This document shows positions 20,756 to 32,309 of a stretch of DNA of 64,000 bases, piece by piece. A program made the position numbers and the translations under genes. The DNA comes from Taudactylus pleione. Taxonomy: Eukaryota > Chordata > Amphibia > Anura > Myobatrachidae. The stretch lies in NCBI GenBank assembly GCA_031769625.1, contig JAUIMM010000721.1, positions 1,889,661 through 1,953,660 of the forward strand. The letters are read 5' to 3'. The notes beneath the pieces are model-generated. The model was not told where the DNA came from. It was given only the letters and a program-made list of their open reading frames with translations, and searched no databases. The first letter of the stretch is position 1. Every line of letters starts with the position of its first letter.

Positions 20756-21149
20756 ACACATGAACATAGGAGACAACGATCCTGATCAGCGCAGTTTGTG
20801 GCTTTGTTGGCTGGTTTCCCAGAGAGATAGCAGATTATTTCCATCTATTTCAAGGTTTCCATTCACTTTCCAGCAGTATTCAGAGAACAGGCACTTGGGA
20901 GCATCAATTTCAATTTAGAAACGACATGTCTGACAAGCACTTTACAAATTAAGTGACCACGTTAAAGGGCAGGATAACTGCTCCATCCGTGCTGTGGAAG
21001 GAGAACATAAACCACATGCCAGCTCTGTGTAGCGTGCAAGAGGCCCATAAACTGCAGCTAATGGCCCAGAGATAGCTCGGCCTGTAACACAGGCGGCTGT
21101 AATTCAGAGACGTCTGTCTTTTACTTATCCACAAATATCAATACAATGG
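20756..21149. other. Non-repetitive spacer
   Basis: No gene or element recognised; short open frames only. Confidence 0.4.
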
Positions 21150-22890
21150 TGCGAGCACTACCGGCTGTCCTCATCTAACAATACCCATGTGATTGTACTA
21201 CCGCCTGTCCTCATCTATAAATACCCATGTGATTGTACTACCAACTGTCCTCATCCACAAATACCCATGTGATTGTACTACCGGCTGTCCTCATCTAACA
21301 ATACCCATGAGATTGTACTACCGGCTGTCCTCATCCACAAATACCCATGTGATTGTACTACCGACTGTCCTCATCCACAAATACCCATGTCATTGTACTA
21401 CCGGCTGTCCTCATCTAACAATATCCATGTCATTGTACTACTGCCTGTCCTCATCTAACAATATCCATGTCATTGTACTACTGCCTGTCCTCATCTAACA
21501 ATATCCATGTCATTGTACTTCCGCCTGTCCTCATCTATAAATACCCATGTGATTGTATTACCGCCTGTCCTCATCTAACAATATCCATGTGATTGTACAA
21601 CCGGCTGTCCTCATCTATAAATACCCATGTGATTGTATTACCGGCTGTCCTCATCTAACAATACCCATGTGATTGTACTACCGGCTTTCCTCATCTAACA
21701 ATATCCATGTCATTGTACTACAGCCTGTCCTCATCTAACAATATCCATGTCATTGTACTTCCGCCTGTCCTCATCTATAAATACCCATGTGATTGTATTA
21801 CCGCCTGTCCTCATCTAACAATATCCATGTGATTGTACTACCGGCTGTCCTCATCCACAAATACCCATGTGATTGTACTACAGACTGTCCTCATCCACAA
21901 ATACCCATGTGATTGTACTACCGGCTGTCCTCATCTAACAATACCCATGCAATTGTACCACCGGCTGTCCTCATCTAACAATATCCATGTGATTGTACTA
22001 CCGGCTGTCCTCATCTAACAATATCCATGTCATTGTACTACCGCCTGTCCTCATCTAACAATATCCATGTCATTGTACTTCCGCCTGTCCTCATCTATAA
22101 ATACCCATGTGATTGTATTACCGGCTGTCCTCATCTAACAATATCCATGTGATTGTACTACAGACTGTCCTCATCCACAAATACCCATGTGATTGTACTA
22201 CCGGCTGTCCTCATCTAACAATACCCATGAGATTGTACTACCGGCTGTCCTCATCTAATGGAGGGTATCCACTACCCGACAGTGAAAAGACTGAACGATA
22301 ACGATATCGTTAACTACACTGCAGGGTGCCCACACTGAACGATATGTCGTTCAGTGCAGGTACAATCAATCATCTGCATACATGGTGAACCTGACGATAT
22401 CGTCAGGTTGACCAGCATGTTTGAACGATGATAGATGTCTAAAAGACCACATTTTCAAATGATGTTCAAACGATTATCGAACGATTTTATCGTTATCGTT
22501 CAACTTTATCGTGTAGTGGATACCCCCCTTTACAACACCCATGTGATTGTACTACCGGCTGTCGACATCCACAAGCATCCATGTGATTGTACTACCGGCT
22601 GTCCTCATCTAACAATACCCATGTGATTGTACTACCGGCTGTCCTCATCTAACAATACCCATGTGATTGGACTACTGCCTGTCCTCATCTAACAATATCC
22701 ATGTCATTGTACTACTGCCTGTCCTCATCTAACAATATCCATGTCATTGTACTTCCGCCTGTCCTCATCTATAAATACCCAAGTGATTGTACTACCGCCT
22801 GTCCTCATCTAACAATATCCATGTGATTGTACTACCGCCTGTCCTCATCTAACAATACCCATGTGATTGTACTACCGACTGTTATCATTA
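21150..22890. repeat. 40-bp minisatellite, about 37 copies, interrupted by a MITE
   Basis: The monomer is accggctgtcctcatctaac followed by aatacccatgtgattgtact. Variants in three positions (ctaaca/ctataa/ccacaa; tgtgatt/tgtcatt; ccggc/ccgcc/ctgcc) recur in blocks; the marker cattgtacttccgcc appears at 21,511, 21,751, 22,071 and 22,745. A 273-bp element (22,258-22,530) splits one monomer. Confidence 0.96.
22258..22530. mobile_element. 273-bp palindrome-rich MITE with TA target duplication
   Basis: The ends atggagggtatccactac and, reversed, aaggggggtatccactac match at 16 of 18 positions. TA flanks both sides (22,256-22,257 and 22,531-22,532); removing the element and one TA restores a normal 40-bp monomer. 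The interior is dominated by acgatatcgt-type dyads: an exact 22-bp palindrome at 22,388-22,409 and a near-palindrome at 22,333-22,356. TA duplication suggests mobilisation by a Tc1/mariner-type enzyme. No coding capacity. Confidence 0.88.
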
Positions 22891-23229
22891 CCAGTCTGAC
22901 TGTACTGCCTGCTGGGCTATATTCAGTTACCAGTCCGACTACTACCTGCTGTGCCGTGTTCTATTCAGTTACCAGTCTGACTGTACTAATAGGTGCTGCT
23001 ATCCACCTGATTGCCAACATAACCCTTTTGTAAGGAATCCAGAAAGATGGGCATTGTCTGACACGGGCAATCAGCTTAATTAGCTGCTTTCAGCTGGCTG
23101 TATGAACCTGGGATGGGAAGACTGGCAATATGCACAGGCCCTGTGGGCAACTCATTAGCTGTAGAAATGTTTTTCTTCTCTGAGCACAAGGCGACCTTGA
23201 AGTTGCAGCAGCTCCTCTAGGTGCGCAGA
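22891..23229. other. Spacer
   Basis: It begins with three diverged ~55-bp echoes (ttaccagtctgactgtact near 22,890, 22,925 and 22,970). Otherwise no feature. Confidence 0.4.
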
Positions 23230-24247
23230 CCGGCATTATACCCCCACTGCCATAGCTCAACACTGGCACTATCCCCCCACTGCCATAGCTCAACACTGGC
23301 ACTATCCCCTCCACTGCCATAGCTCAACACTGGCACTATCCCCTCCACTGCCATAGCTCAACACTGGCACTATCCCCCCACTGCCATAGCTCAACACTGG
23401 CACTATCCCCTCCACTGCCATAGCTCAACACTGGCACTATCCCCTCCACTGCCATAGCTCAACACTGGCACTATCCTCTCCACTGTCATAGCTCAACACT
23501 GGCACTATCCCCTCCACTGCCATAGCTCAACACTGGCACTATCCCCTCCACTGTCATAGCTCAACACTGGCACTATCCCCTCCACTGCCATAGCTCAACA
23601 CTGGCACTATCCCCTCCACTGCCATAGCTCAACACTGGCACTATCCCCTCCACTGCCATAGCTCAACACTGGCACTATCCCCCCACTGCCATAGCTCAAC
23701 ACTGGCACTATCCCCTCCACTGCCATAGCTCAACACTGGCACTATCCTCTCCACTGTCATAGCTCAACACTGGCACTATCCTCTCCACTGTCATAGCTCA
23801 ACACTGGCACTATCCTCTCCACTGTCATAGCTCAACACTGGCACTATCCCCCCACTGCCATAGCTCAACACTGGCACTATCCCCCCACTGCCATAGCTCA
23901 ACACTGGCACTATCCCCTCCACTGCCATAGCTCAACACTGGCACTATCCTCTCCACTGTCATAGCTCAACACTGGCACTATCCCCTCCACTGCCATAGCT
24001 CAACACTGGCACTATCCCCTCCACTGCCATAGCTCAACACTGGCACTATCCTCTCCACTGCCATAGCTTAACACTGGCACTATCCCCTCCACTGCCATAG
24101 CTCAACACTGGCACTATCCCCTCCACTGCCATAGCTCAACACTGGCACTATCCTCTCCACTGCCATAGCTCAACACTGGCACTATCCCCTCCACTGCCAT
24201 AGCTCAACACTGGCACTATCCCCTCCACTGCCATAGCTCAGCACTGG
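23230..24247. repeat. 34-bp minisatellite, about 30 copies
   Basis: The monomer is actgccatagctcaacactg followed by gcactatcccctcc, with a 33-bp form (ccccccactg) and variants tcctctcc and ctgtcatag. Confidence 0.96.
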
Positions 24248-24412
24248 TTTATAAGACAGGGCAGAGACATGCGGTGGTGTCAGGGGAGAACATTAGTGAC
24301 AAGGAGCCTGGTGAAGGATTCTGCACTCAAGACTTAAATCCAGAAACTGAAAGAATAGACGTGGCATGTTTTCCAGATATACTTATCAGGGGAACTATGC
24401 ATTAGTGACTTA

Positions 24413-24777
24413 GGGACTGAATTAGAGATGGACACTAATGGAATTATCACGCAGTTCAAGCGATTGTTTGCATTCGCGCATGCGTATAATTCGCACTGCC
24501 CATGCTCAGCGATCGCACTGCCATCACAAACGCACATAGGAATCTGTGTCAGACGAGCTCCCAAGGCTGCAGCCGGCCACACCAGCCGCAAGGGTAAGAT
24601 GGCCGCCGATGTGCTTCGATATTATCGATATTTACACAGGCATGCGTCGTCACGCGCAGGTAAAAGGCAGCAGTGGGCGTTTCTATGCACAGGTGATCTT
24701 AGCATATTTTCGCTGCTGCGCTGCGTATATGTAATCACAGCTGCGATCGCATTAGCGTCTGTCTCTGAATCAGGCCC
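24413..24777. mobile_element. Harbinger-like MITE family A, complete 365-bp copy
   Basis: Ends gggactgaattagagatgg and (reversed) gggcctgattcagagacag are inverted repeats. Both sides are flanked by TTA (24,410-24,412 and 24,778-24,780), the usual PIF/Harbinger 3-bp duplication. The interior shares blocks with the copy at 3,496-4,011 but lacks its middle ~150 bp. The hAT element begins 8 bp after its right end. Confidence 0.85.
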
Positions 24778-25416
24778 TTAGTACTAGGGGTGTGCACCGG
24801 CCACTTTTCGTGTTTTGTGTTTTGGTTTTGGATCTTTCTTCGTGTTTTGGATCTGGATTGGTTTTGCCAAAACCTCCCTTCCCTGTTTTGGGTTCTGGGT
24901 TTTGTGTTTTGGATCTGTATTTTTTTTTTTAAAAAGCATAAAAACAGCTAAAATCACAGAATTTGTTGGTTTTTCTGCTCCTATGCTATTATTAACCTCA
25001 ATAACCTTAATTTCCACTCATTTCCAGTCTATTCTGAACACTGAACACCTCACAATAGTGTTTTTATGTCCAAAAGGTTGCACCGAGGTAGCTGGATGAC
25101 TATGCTAAGCGACAAGAGTGGGCGGCACAAACACGTGGCCCATTTAGGAGTGACACTGCAGTGGCAGGCAGGATGGCAGTTTGAAAAACTAGGCCCCAAA
25201 CTGTACATAATTCAAAGAAAAAAAAAGAGGTGCAAGATGGAATTGTCCTTGGGCCCTCCCACCCACGTTTATGTTGTATAAACAGGACATGCAGACTTTA
25301 ACAAACCAATCATATTCAGCGCCAGGGTCTGCCACATGACTGTGGATGAAATGATTGGTTCGTTTGGGCCCCCACAAAACAAGCTGGCAATTAATCTGTC
25401 CCTGCACAAACTGGCT

Positions 25417-28400
25417 CTACGGAGGCAAGATGTCGTCCTCATCCTCCTCATCCACCGATTCCTCACCCTCTTCAGTGTTGTGTACATCCTCATCCTCACA
25501 GAGTATTAACTCGTTCCCGCTGGAATCCACCACCACAGGTCTCTCTGTACGTTCTGGAGGCTGGTCTCCCTGGACGAGTTGATAATTCATTTTTATGAAC
25601 ATCATAGTCTCCACATTTTGTGGAAGCAACCTCCTACGCCTTTCGCTGACAAGGTTCCCGGCTGCACTAAACACTCTTTCGGAGTACACACTGGAGGGGG
25701 GCAACTCAGGTAAAATAGAGCCAGTTTGTACAGGGGCCTCCAAATTGCCTCTTTTTCCTGCCAGTACAGGTACGGACGGTCTGACATGCCTACTTGGATG
25801 CTGTCACCAATGTAATCCTCCACCATTCTGTCAATGGTGACAGTATCATATGCAGTGACAGTAGACATGTCAGAAATTGTTGCCAGGTCCTTCAGTCCGG
25901 ACCAGATGTCCAAACTTGGTCCTGCCTGCCCTGCATCACCGCCAGCGGGTTGCTTAGGATACCTAAGTTTTTTCCTGGCAGCCCCAGTTGCGGGAGAAAA
26001 TGAAGAAGGAGCTTTTGACGTGTCATGTTCTGCTTCAGCTGACAGTGTTTTCACCAGCAGGTCTTTGCACCTCTGCAGGCTTGTGTCGGCCGGAAAGAGA
26101 GACACCACATAGGCTTTAAACCTAGGATCGAGCACGGTGGCCAAAATGTAGTGGTCTGATTTCAACAGATTGACCACCCTGGAATCCTGGCAAAGCGAAT
26201 GAAGGGCTTCATCCACAAGTCCCACATGCCGAGCGGAATCGCTCCGTCTTAGCTCCTCCTTCACTTTCTCCAGCTGCTTGTGCAAAAGCCTGATGAGGGG
26301 AATGACCTGACTCAAGCTGGCAGTGTCTGAACTGACTTCACGTGTAGCAAGTTCGAAGGGCTGGAGAACCTTGCACAACACGGAAATCATTCTCCACTGC
26401 GCATGAGTCAGGTGCATACCCCCTCCTTTGCCTATGTCATAGGTGGATGTATAGGCTTGTATGGCCTTTTGCTGCTCCTCCATCCTCTGAAGCATATAGA
26501 GGGTCACAACCTCTTGCTTCAGGTGATGGCGGGGCAGGTTCAAGAGTGTTTGCTGGTGCTCCAGTCTTCGGCACGCAGTCGCTGAATGGCGAAAGTGGCC
26601 AGAAATTTTTCGGGCCACCCAAAGCGTCTCCTGCACGCCCCTGTCGCTTTTCAGAAAATTCTGCACCACCAAGTTTATTGTGTGAGCAAAACATGGGACG
26701 TGCTGGAATTTGCCCAGATGTAATACCCGCACAATATTGGTGGCGTTGTCAGATATCACAAATCCCCAGGAGAGTCTAAGTGGGGTAAGCCACTGGGCGA
26801 TGATTTCCCTCAGTTTCTCTAAGAGGTTGTCGGCGGTGTGCCTCTTACTGAAACCGGTGATACACAGCGTAGCCTGCCTTGGAACGAGCTGGCGTTTCTG
26901 AGATGCTGCTACTGGTGACGCTGCTGCTGTTGCTGCGTAAGGTGATACATCTACCCAGTGGGCTGTCACAGTCATATAGTCCTTAGGCTGCCCTGTTCCA
27001 CATGTCCGTGGTTAAGTGGACATTGTGTACAACGGCATTTTTCAGGACATTTTTTCTGACATTTCTGTACAGTCTCGGTATCGCCTGCCTAGTGAAGTGG
27101 AATCTAGACGGGATTTGGAACCGGGGACACACTACCTCCATCAATTGTCTAAATCCCACTGCACTAATGGCGGATACCGGACGCACGTCTAAGACCAACA
27201 TAGCAGTCAAGGCCTCAGTTATACGTTTTGCTTCAGGATGACTGCTGTCGTACTTCATCCTCCTCGCTAAGGACTGTTGGAGGGTCAATTGTTTAGTAAA
27301 AGTAGTGGTGTCCCTACTTCCTCTCTGGGATGATGAACGACTCCCAGCAGCAGCGGCAGCAGTAGGCGTAGCAATGCAGGATCCTCCGGAGGAATCCAGG
27401 ATAGGAGAGTCAGTCATGCCAGTGACATGGCCTGCAGGACTACTTCCGATCCTGACTAAGGAGGAAATTGACGAGGAGGGAGTTGACGGTGTGGTTTGCA
27501 GGCGCTTGGATACAACAGGACAACGGGATTTAGGTGTCCCTGGACTGCTTACGGTCTTAGCCAAAGTTTCTGAACTTGACAGTAACTTTTTATGAACGCG
27601 CTGCAGGTGCCGTATAAGGGAGGATGTTCCTAGGTGGTTGACGTCCCTACCCCTACTTATTTCACCTTTACATATGGTACATATGGCAAGACAGTTGTTG
27701 TCCGGATTTGGATAGAAATATTGCCAGACCAAAGAGGTGGAATGTTTGGTCTTCTGCCCAGGCATGACCTTGATGGGCTTTTTCATCCCACGGACAACAA
27801 CTGTCTCCCCTGGAGCCTGATTTAAACAAACCACATCACCATCAGAATCCTCCTCGCCAACTTCCTCCTCAGCGCCAGCTACACCAGTATCCTCATCCTG
27901 TTGTACTTCAACAGTGACATCTTCAATTTGCATATCAGCAAGTGGACTGTGGGTGCTCCTTTCAGCACTTGCAGGGGGCGTGCAAATGGTGGAAAGAGCT
28001 ACCTCTTCCCGTCCAGTGCTGGGAAGGTCAGGCATCGCAACCGCCACCACACTTGGACTCTCCTTGGGGATTTGTGATATCTTCTTAGAACGCACAGTTC
28101 TTCGCTGTGCTTTTGCCAGCTTAACTCGTTTGATTTTTTTAGTGGGAGGAGGGCTTCCATCATCATGTGAAGCTGAACCACTAGTCATGAACATACTAGG
28201 GATCGACCTTAGCCGTTCCTTGCCACTCCGTGTCATAAATGGCATATTGGCAAGTTTACGTTTCTCTTCAGATGATTTAAATGTTTTTTTCAAGGTAATT
28301 TTCCTGAACTTTGTCATTTGGGATTGTATGCGCCCTCTACTATGACATTGGGCATCGGCCTTGGCAGACGACGTTGATGGCATGTTATCGTCTATGTCAT

Positions 28401-28488
28401 GACTAGTGGCAGCAGCTTCAGCACTAGCAGGAAGTGGTTCTTGATCTTTCCCTATTTTATTTTTATCGGAGAAAGTTTGGTCCTCCAT
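25417..28488 (-). pseudogene. hAT transposase with N-terminal BED zinc finger, two frameshifts
   Basis: Three consecutive frames on the minus strand make one transposase of roughly 1,000 residues. Part 1 (28,488-26,983) has an acidic/basic N-terminal tail, a BED finger at residues 250-302 (W255, F258, C270, C273, H294, H299), a serine-rich linker and HLTTDMW with the first catalytic Asp (D495). Part 2 (26,975-25,602) begins TVTAHWVD and has FVISDNATN with the second Asp and CFAHTINL. Part 3 (to 25,417) holds SSVYSERVFSAAGNLVSERRRRL, the conserved C-terminal block, then an acidic tail. Parts 1 and 2 are separated by one extra base near 26,985 and parts 2 and 3 by one missing base in the C run (plus-strand G run) at 25,696-25,701. 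No other stop interrupts it, so decay is slight or the changes are sequencing errors. Confidence 0.9.
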
Positions 28489-28509
28489 GTAAGTTATATT
28501 GATATATAC

Positions 28510-28885
28510 GTGCAGCTAAGGCGCACACAAACACAGAAAATTATTTTTTATTTTTGTTGGAGACTAGTGCACTTTGTGGGTTACACCACCCTTTAAGAAA
28601 TGAGCCAGCCGGCCCTCTTCTTATGGGACACAGGCGCACGCTTTGCACTGCTCCTTCGTTGATGCACGTGCAGCTACAGCCCACACAATTCACAAACACA
28701 GAAAATATTTTTTTTATTTTGTTTGGAGTGCCTTTTGGGGGTTACAGCACCCTTTAACGGACAAGCCAGCCGGCCTTTCACTTATGGGATACAGGCGCAC
28801 GCTTGACGCTGCTCCTTTGTTGATGCACGTGCAGCCACAGTGCACACAATTCACAAACACAGAAAAAATATTTTTTATTTGCACT
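28510..28885. repeat. Subterminal repeats of the hAT, about 2.3 units of 160-165 bp
   Basis: acaaacacagaaaat-type motifs recur at about 28,527, 28,692 and 28,853, each followed by a T-rich run, gtgccttttgggggttacag-type sequence, cagccggcc, and gcgcacgctt...gatgcacgtgcagc. They lie in the transposase 5' leader. Subterminal motifs in hAT elements are commonly transposase binding sites; that role here is inferred. Confidence 0.8.
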
Positions 28886-29067
28886 TGGGGGGAGCACCCC
28901 AGATGGACAGAGCACCCCCTGGACAACACTACAGCACCCCTTTAGGACTGGGACACTGCACAGGACTTTGGAGTGGACACAGCCCCTATGGACAACTGAC
29001 TGCACAACACAGTCCAGCCAGCCCCTATGGACTTTGAAGTAGTGGACACAGCCCCTATGGACAACAG

Positions 29068-29156
29068 CAGTACAGCGCAGCACAGCACAGCACAGCACAA
29101 CACTACACTACACTACAAAGCCCAGCCCAGCCCAGCCCAGCCCAGCCCAGCCAGCC
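29068..29156. repeat. Short simple repeats inside the hAT leader
   Basis: Runs of cagca, then acact, then cccag units. Confidence 0.85.
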
Positions 29157-29220
29157 CTAACTCCAACCCTCCCTCTTCACTGTCCACAGCCGAGTGAGAA
29201 AATGGCGCCGACGCAGGTAC

Positions 29221-29228
29221 CTTATATA
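29221..29228 (-). promoter_or_regulatory. TATA-like box of the hAT transposase
   Basis: TATATAAG on the minus strand, about 150 bp inside the element and about 730 bp upstream of the transposase start, in a GC-rich context (gcgccattttc downstream). It is a plausible core promoter; a transcription start was not determined. Confidence 0.45.
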
Positions 29229-29387
29229 GGATCCAAAACCCGCGAGACCCGGAAGGCGGGATGATGACGTTTTGCCTCGATTTCAGATCCGAGTCAGGCG
29301 GGAAAAGTCGAGCCCGACTCGGATCGGCATCGGATCGGGGAGGCTCGGATTTCAGAAATCCGAAACCCGCTCACCCCTACTTAGTAC

Positions 29388-30117
29388 ATTAGTGAACTCT
29401 AAAATAAAACAATCCTCATTACACTATTATTAGCGGAGGCCCCAGATATGCCAAGGAAGGCGCTCTCCCACCCTCATCAGCCAACGACATTTTGTATTAT
29501 ACAACAGAATCCCGCAATGTCTAATAGATCTGCAGACTGGATGGCATGTGGGGTGTTACACTTCTACAGATAGAAATCTATATGTACACAACTAATGTCT
29601 GTACACGTATGACCAACGTCTGTACACATATGACCAATGTCTGTCGCATGCAGTCCTCGGCGTGGGCCCTATTCAAGCATCTGTACAGGGATTGCGGAGT
29701 TCTGCTGATGCACCCTGAAGGTTATTAGTACCAGCAATGAGGGTGATGCATGAAGAGCATCCATGTGGCATCTGCACAGACAGAGGGGACATTAATATGC
29801 AGCGCACACACATCTGTCTCCCGTCTCTGTACGGATGATAAATGCACATTAATACTGCAGGGCCTCCTGTCTCACCACAGACCTCGCAGCGCCAGAGCAG
29901 CGACAGTGAGGGCCATACAGCTTATGGGACAGGTAACAGAACTGTGAACCATGGCAGGAAGTTATTACATGAAGGATAAATTGGGTGTCAGTGTATGGTG
30001 AAGAGCCATAGAAGACATTTTGTGTTTAAGTGCAGTTACCTGATCCTACTGACACTTAGGGATATTGGTTCAGGCCACAAAATAGCTTCCTACAGACATG
30101 ACAACATCATTAATGTG
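29388..30117. other. Spacer
   Basis: No gene seen. A 19-bp motif around aatgtctgtacacgtatgacc is repeated three times at about 29,594-29,643. Confidence 0.45.
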
Positions 30118-30790
30118 TAAGGAGAGTGTAGGAGCCTATTAGTGGCCATAAGGACAGCGTAGGAGGCTGTTAGTGGCCATAAGGACAGCGTAGGAGGCTG
30201 TTAGTGGCCATAAGGACAGCGTAGGCGCCTGTTAGTGGCCATAAGGACAGCGTAGGAGCCTGTTAGTGGCCATAAGGACAGCGTAGGAGGCTCTTAGTGG
30301 GCATAAGGACAGCGTAGGAGGCTCTTAGTGGCCATAAGGACAGCGTAGGAGGCTCTTAGTGGCCATAAGGACAGCGTAGGAGGCTCTTAGTGGCCATAAG
30401 GACAGCGTAGGAGGCTCTTAGTGGCCATAAGGACAGCGTAGGAGGCTCTTAGTGGCCATAAGGACAGCGTAGGAGGCTCTTAGTGGCCATAAGGACAGCG
30501 TAGGAGGCTCTTAGTGGCCATAAGGACAGCGTAGTAGGAGGCTCTTAGTGGCCATAAGGACAGCGTAGGAGGCTCTTAGTGGCCATAAGGACAGCGTAGG
30601 AGGCTCTTAGTGGCCATAAGGACAGCGTAGGAGGCTCTTAGTGGCCATAAGGACAGCGTAGGAGGCTCTAAGTGGCCATAAGGACAGCGTAGGAGGCTGT
30701 AAGTGGCCATAAGGACAGTGTAGGCGGCTCTTAGTGGCCATAAGGACAGTGTAGGAGGCTCTTAGTGGCCATAAGGACAGTGTAGGAGGC
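30118..30790. repeat. 31-bp minisatellite, about 22 copies
   Basis: The monomer is ggccataaggacagcgtagg followed by aggctcttagt. Early units have gagcctgttag, the bulk aggctcttag, and the last ones cagtgtagg. A gtagtagg variant (+3 bp) occurs near 30,530. The array ends in an inverted copy of aggacagtgta. Confidence 0.95.
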
Positions 30791-31046
30791 TACACTGTCC
30801 TACATCATGTACACCGCCACACACCTGTTCCCCATCATTTACACCTCCAGAATAGAGAAGGGTCTCTCTGCTATAACCAGTAGTATAACAGGCAGGCAGC
30901 AGCGAATCACCACCTGTAGACCCAGTGAGTCAAGCTTCTATACCTGCAGCCTATATACATGTGGTCAGTCATACGGTATGGCGACAATAGTCAGGTGACG
31001 TTCCAGACTTACTCCTATTGGCTGCTCCATCCCAGCTATACAGCCA

Positions 31047-31331
31047 CAGTGCTCTCCCCAGAAATATTTTCCAGCCGGATGGCATAAGAAGTAGCCGGGT
31101 GGGGCCTTCGCAATAATAGGTTTTAAACCTTGACCTTTATAATGGTTTGAAATAACATTTTATATATTAATTCTCCTCTTCTTATTAGAGGCCCAGTCGT
31201 CTGATTATGAAAAAGCTGCAAAGTCTGTAGGATCTGGTCCTATTTATACAGCTCCCAGATACTGTCCCCACTCGCAGGTTCCCACAGTGCCGGGTGGTGC
31301 ACCCACAAAATACAGCCTGGGGAGAACACTG
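31047..31331 (+). mobile_element. Short non-autonomous element of family B (hAT-like tips)
   Basis: The ends cagtgctctccccag and, reversed, cagtgttctccccag are inverted repeats, extending weakly to about 25 bp. The interior holds ggccttcgcaataatagg and cagatactgtccccactcg, inverted relative to the copy at 6,355-6,649. CAGTG tips suggest hAT, but no matching 8-bp duplication is seen, so the superfamily is uncertain. Confidence 0.6.
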
Positions 31332-31707
31332 CGCCACATGAACGTTCTGATGGATACTGACCAATGACTAATGCAGCAGGAAAGTCATAACTGTAATATC
31401 CAATGTATTGTGTGTATGACCACGTAACACACGGCTCTTCAGCGACGTACACTGGGCGTCATCGTGACGTTCATTTACATATAATTTGTTCTATAAAATG
31501 TAAATATTCACGCCCTTATTAAGCCAGCAGTTCCCAAAAATTGTTAAATAATAATCTTATGGTCAGTTACGTGGTGGAGGACAGAGCTGCTCTACTGTGT
31601 GACCAAATATTGTAAGGATAGCACCGGTTTAGCCAGTCACATTGACCTCCACCCCGTGGCACCCCTGTATATCCCCTGCAGTACCCACTGAGAAACTATT
31701 GGTATTA
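31332..31707. other. Spacer
   Basis: No gene or repeat recognised. Confidence 0.4.
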
Positions 31708-32140
31708 CAGAGTGTGACGGGATGCCTTTCGCCTAGGCCGTCCCTGGTCACGGGTTAGCGCTTTTGGACTCCCACTCACCGTCAGTGACCACCTGTCACT
31801 GGCTCCGCCCACTGCGCCGTGGGCGTGTAACAATGCTGCCACCACCAAACTCTACCATCGGCGTTTGGAACCGCTTATTGGGTACACTCAGGCTCCTGCC
31901 TTGGAACCTGGAACAGTTTCTGCTGCGTATGCGTTTGACTAACTGCGGACACACCTCCTGTTTGGTGTCGGCTGTTCCCACCTGATCCCTCGCAATGGAC
32001 CAGGTCTGCACGGTAGCTGGCAGAGAGTTTGAACTTGGAGACACGGAGCTCTTACCCAGAACAGCTGGAGAATGGAATTGCGTTTCAGCGCAATTCTGTT
32101 GGTTGCAAGATTGAGGCAATTGAAGTAAAGGCAAACAGTG

Positions 32141-32146
32141 TTTATT
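32141..32146 (-). promoter_or_regulatory. Polyadenylation signal of the LTR
   Basis: AATAAA on the minus strand in gcaaataaacac, conserved in the fragment at about 13,817-13,822. Confidence 0.55.
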
Positions 32147-32309
32147 TGCTCAATGTCTTAAAGAAGACCCTCCCTTCCGTCTGAAGGGGAATATCACACA
32201 GAAATCAAACAGCAATTCTCCATAAAGGATTTTCAAAGATGTACCACATACAGGAATCTTATCAGCAGGTCTCCTCCTCAAAGAAGTTACAGGGTTGTAC
32301 CACATACAG

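Larger units (their letters stand above)
24785..29379 (-). mobile_element. Full-length hAT transposon, 4,595 bp
   Basis: The exact 8-bp duplication cttagtac flanks it at 24,777-24,784 and 29,380-29,387, and the short tips are taggggtgtgc and, reversed, taggggtgagc. Both are hallmarks of hAT elements. The element contains a BED-finger transposase reading frame on the minus strand, a long leader with subterminal repeats (28,510-28,885) and a TATA-like site. The identical target duplication suggests a fairly recent insertion. Part of another copy's end lies at 18,699. Confidence 0.95.

Noticed and set aside
24815..25407. Short frames in the hAT 3' region
   Set aside because: They lie in the non-coding tail and terminal region of the hAT and are low-complexity (ttttgg-rich).
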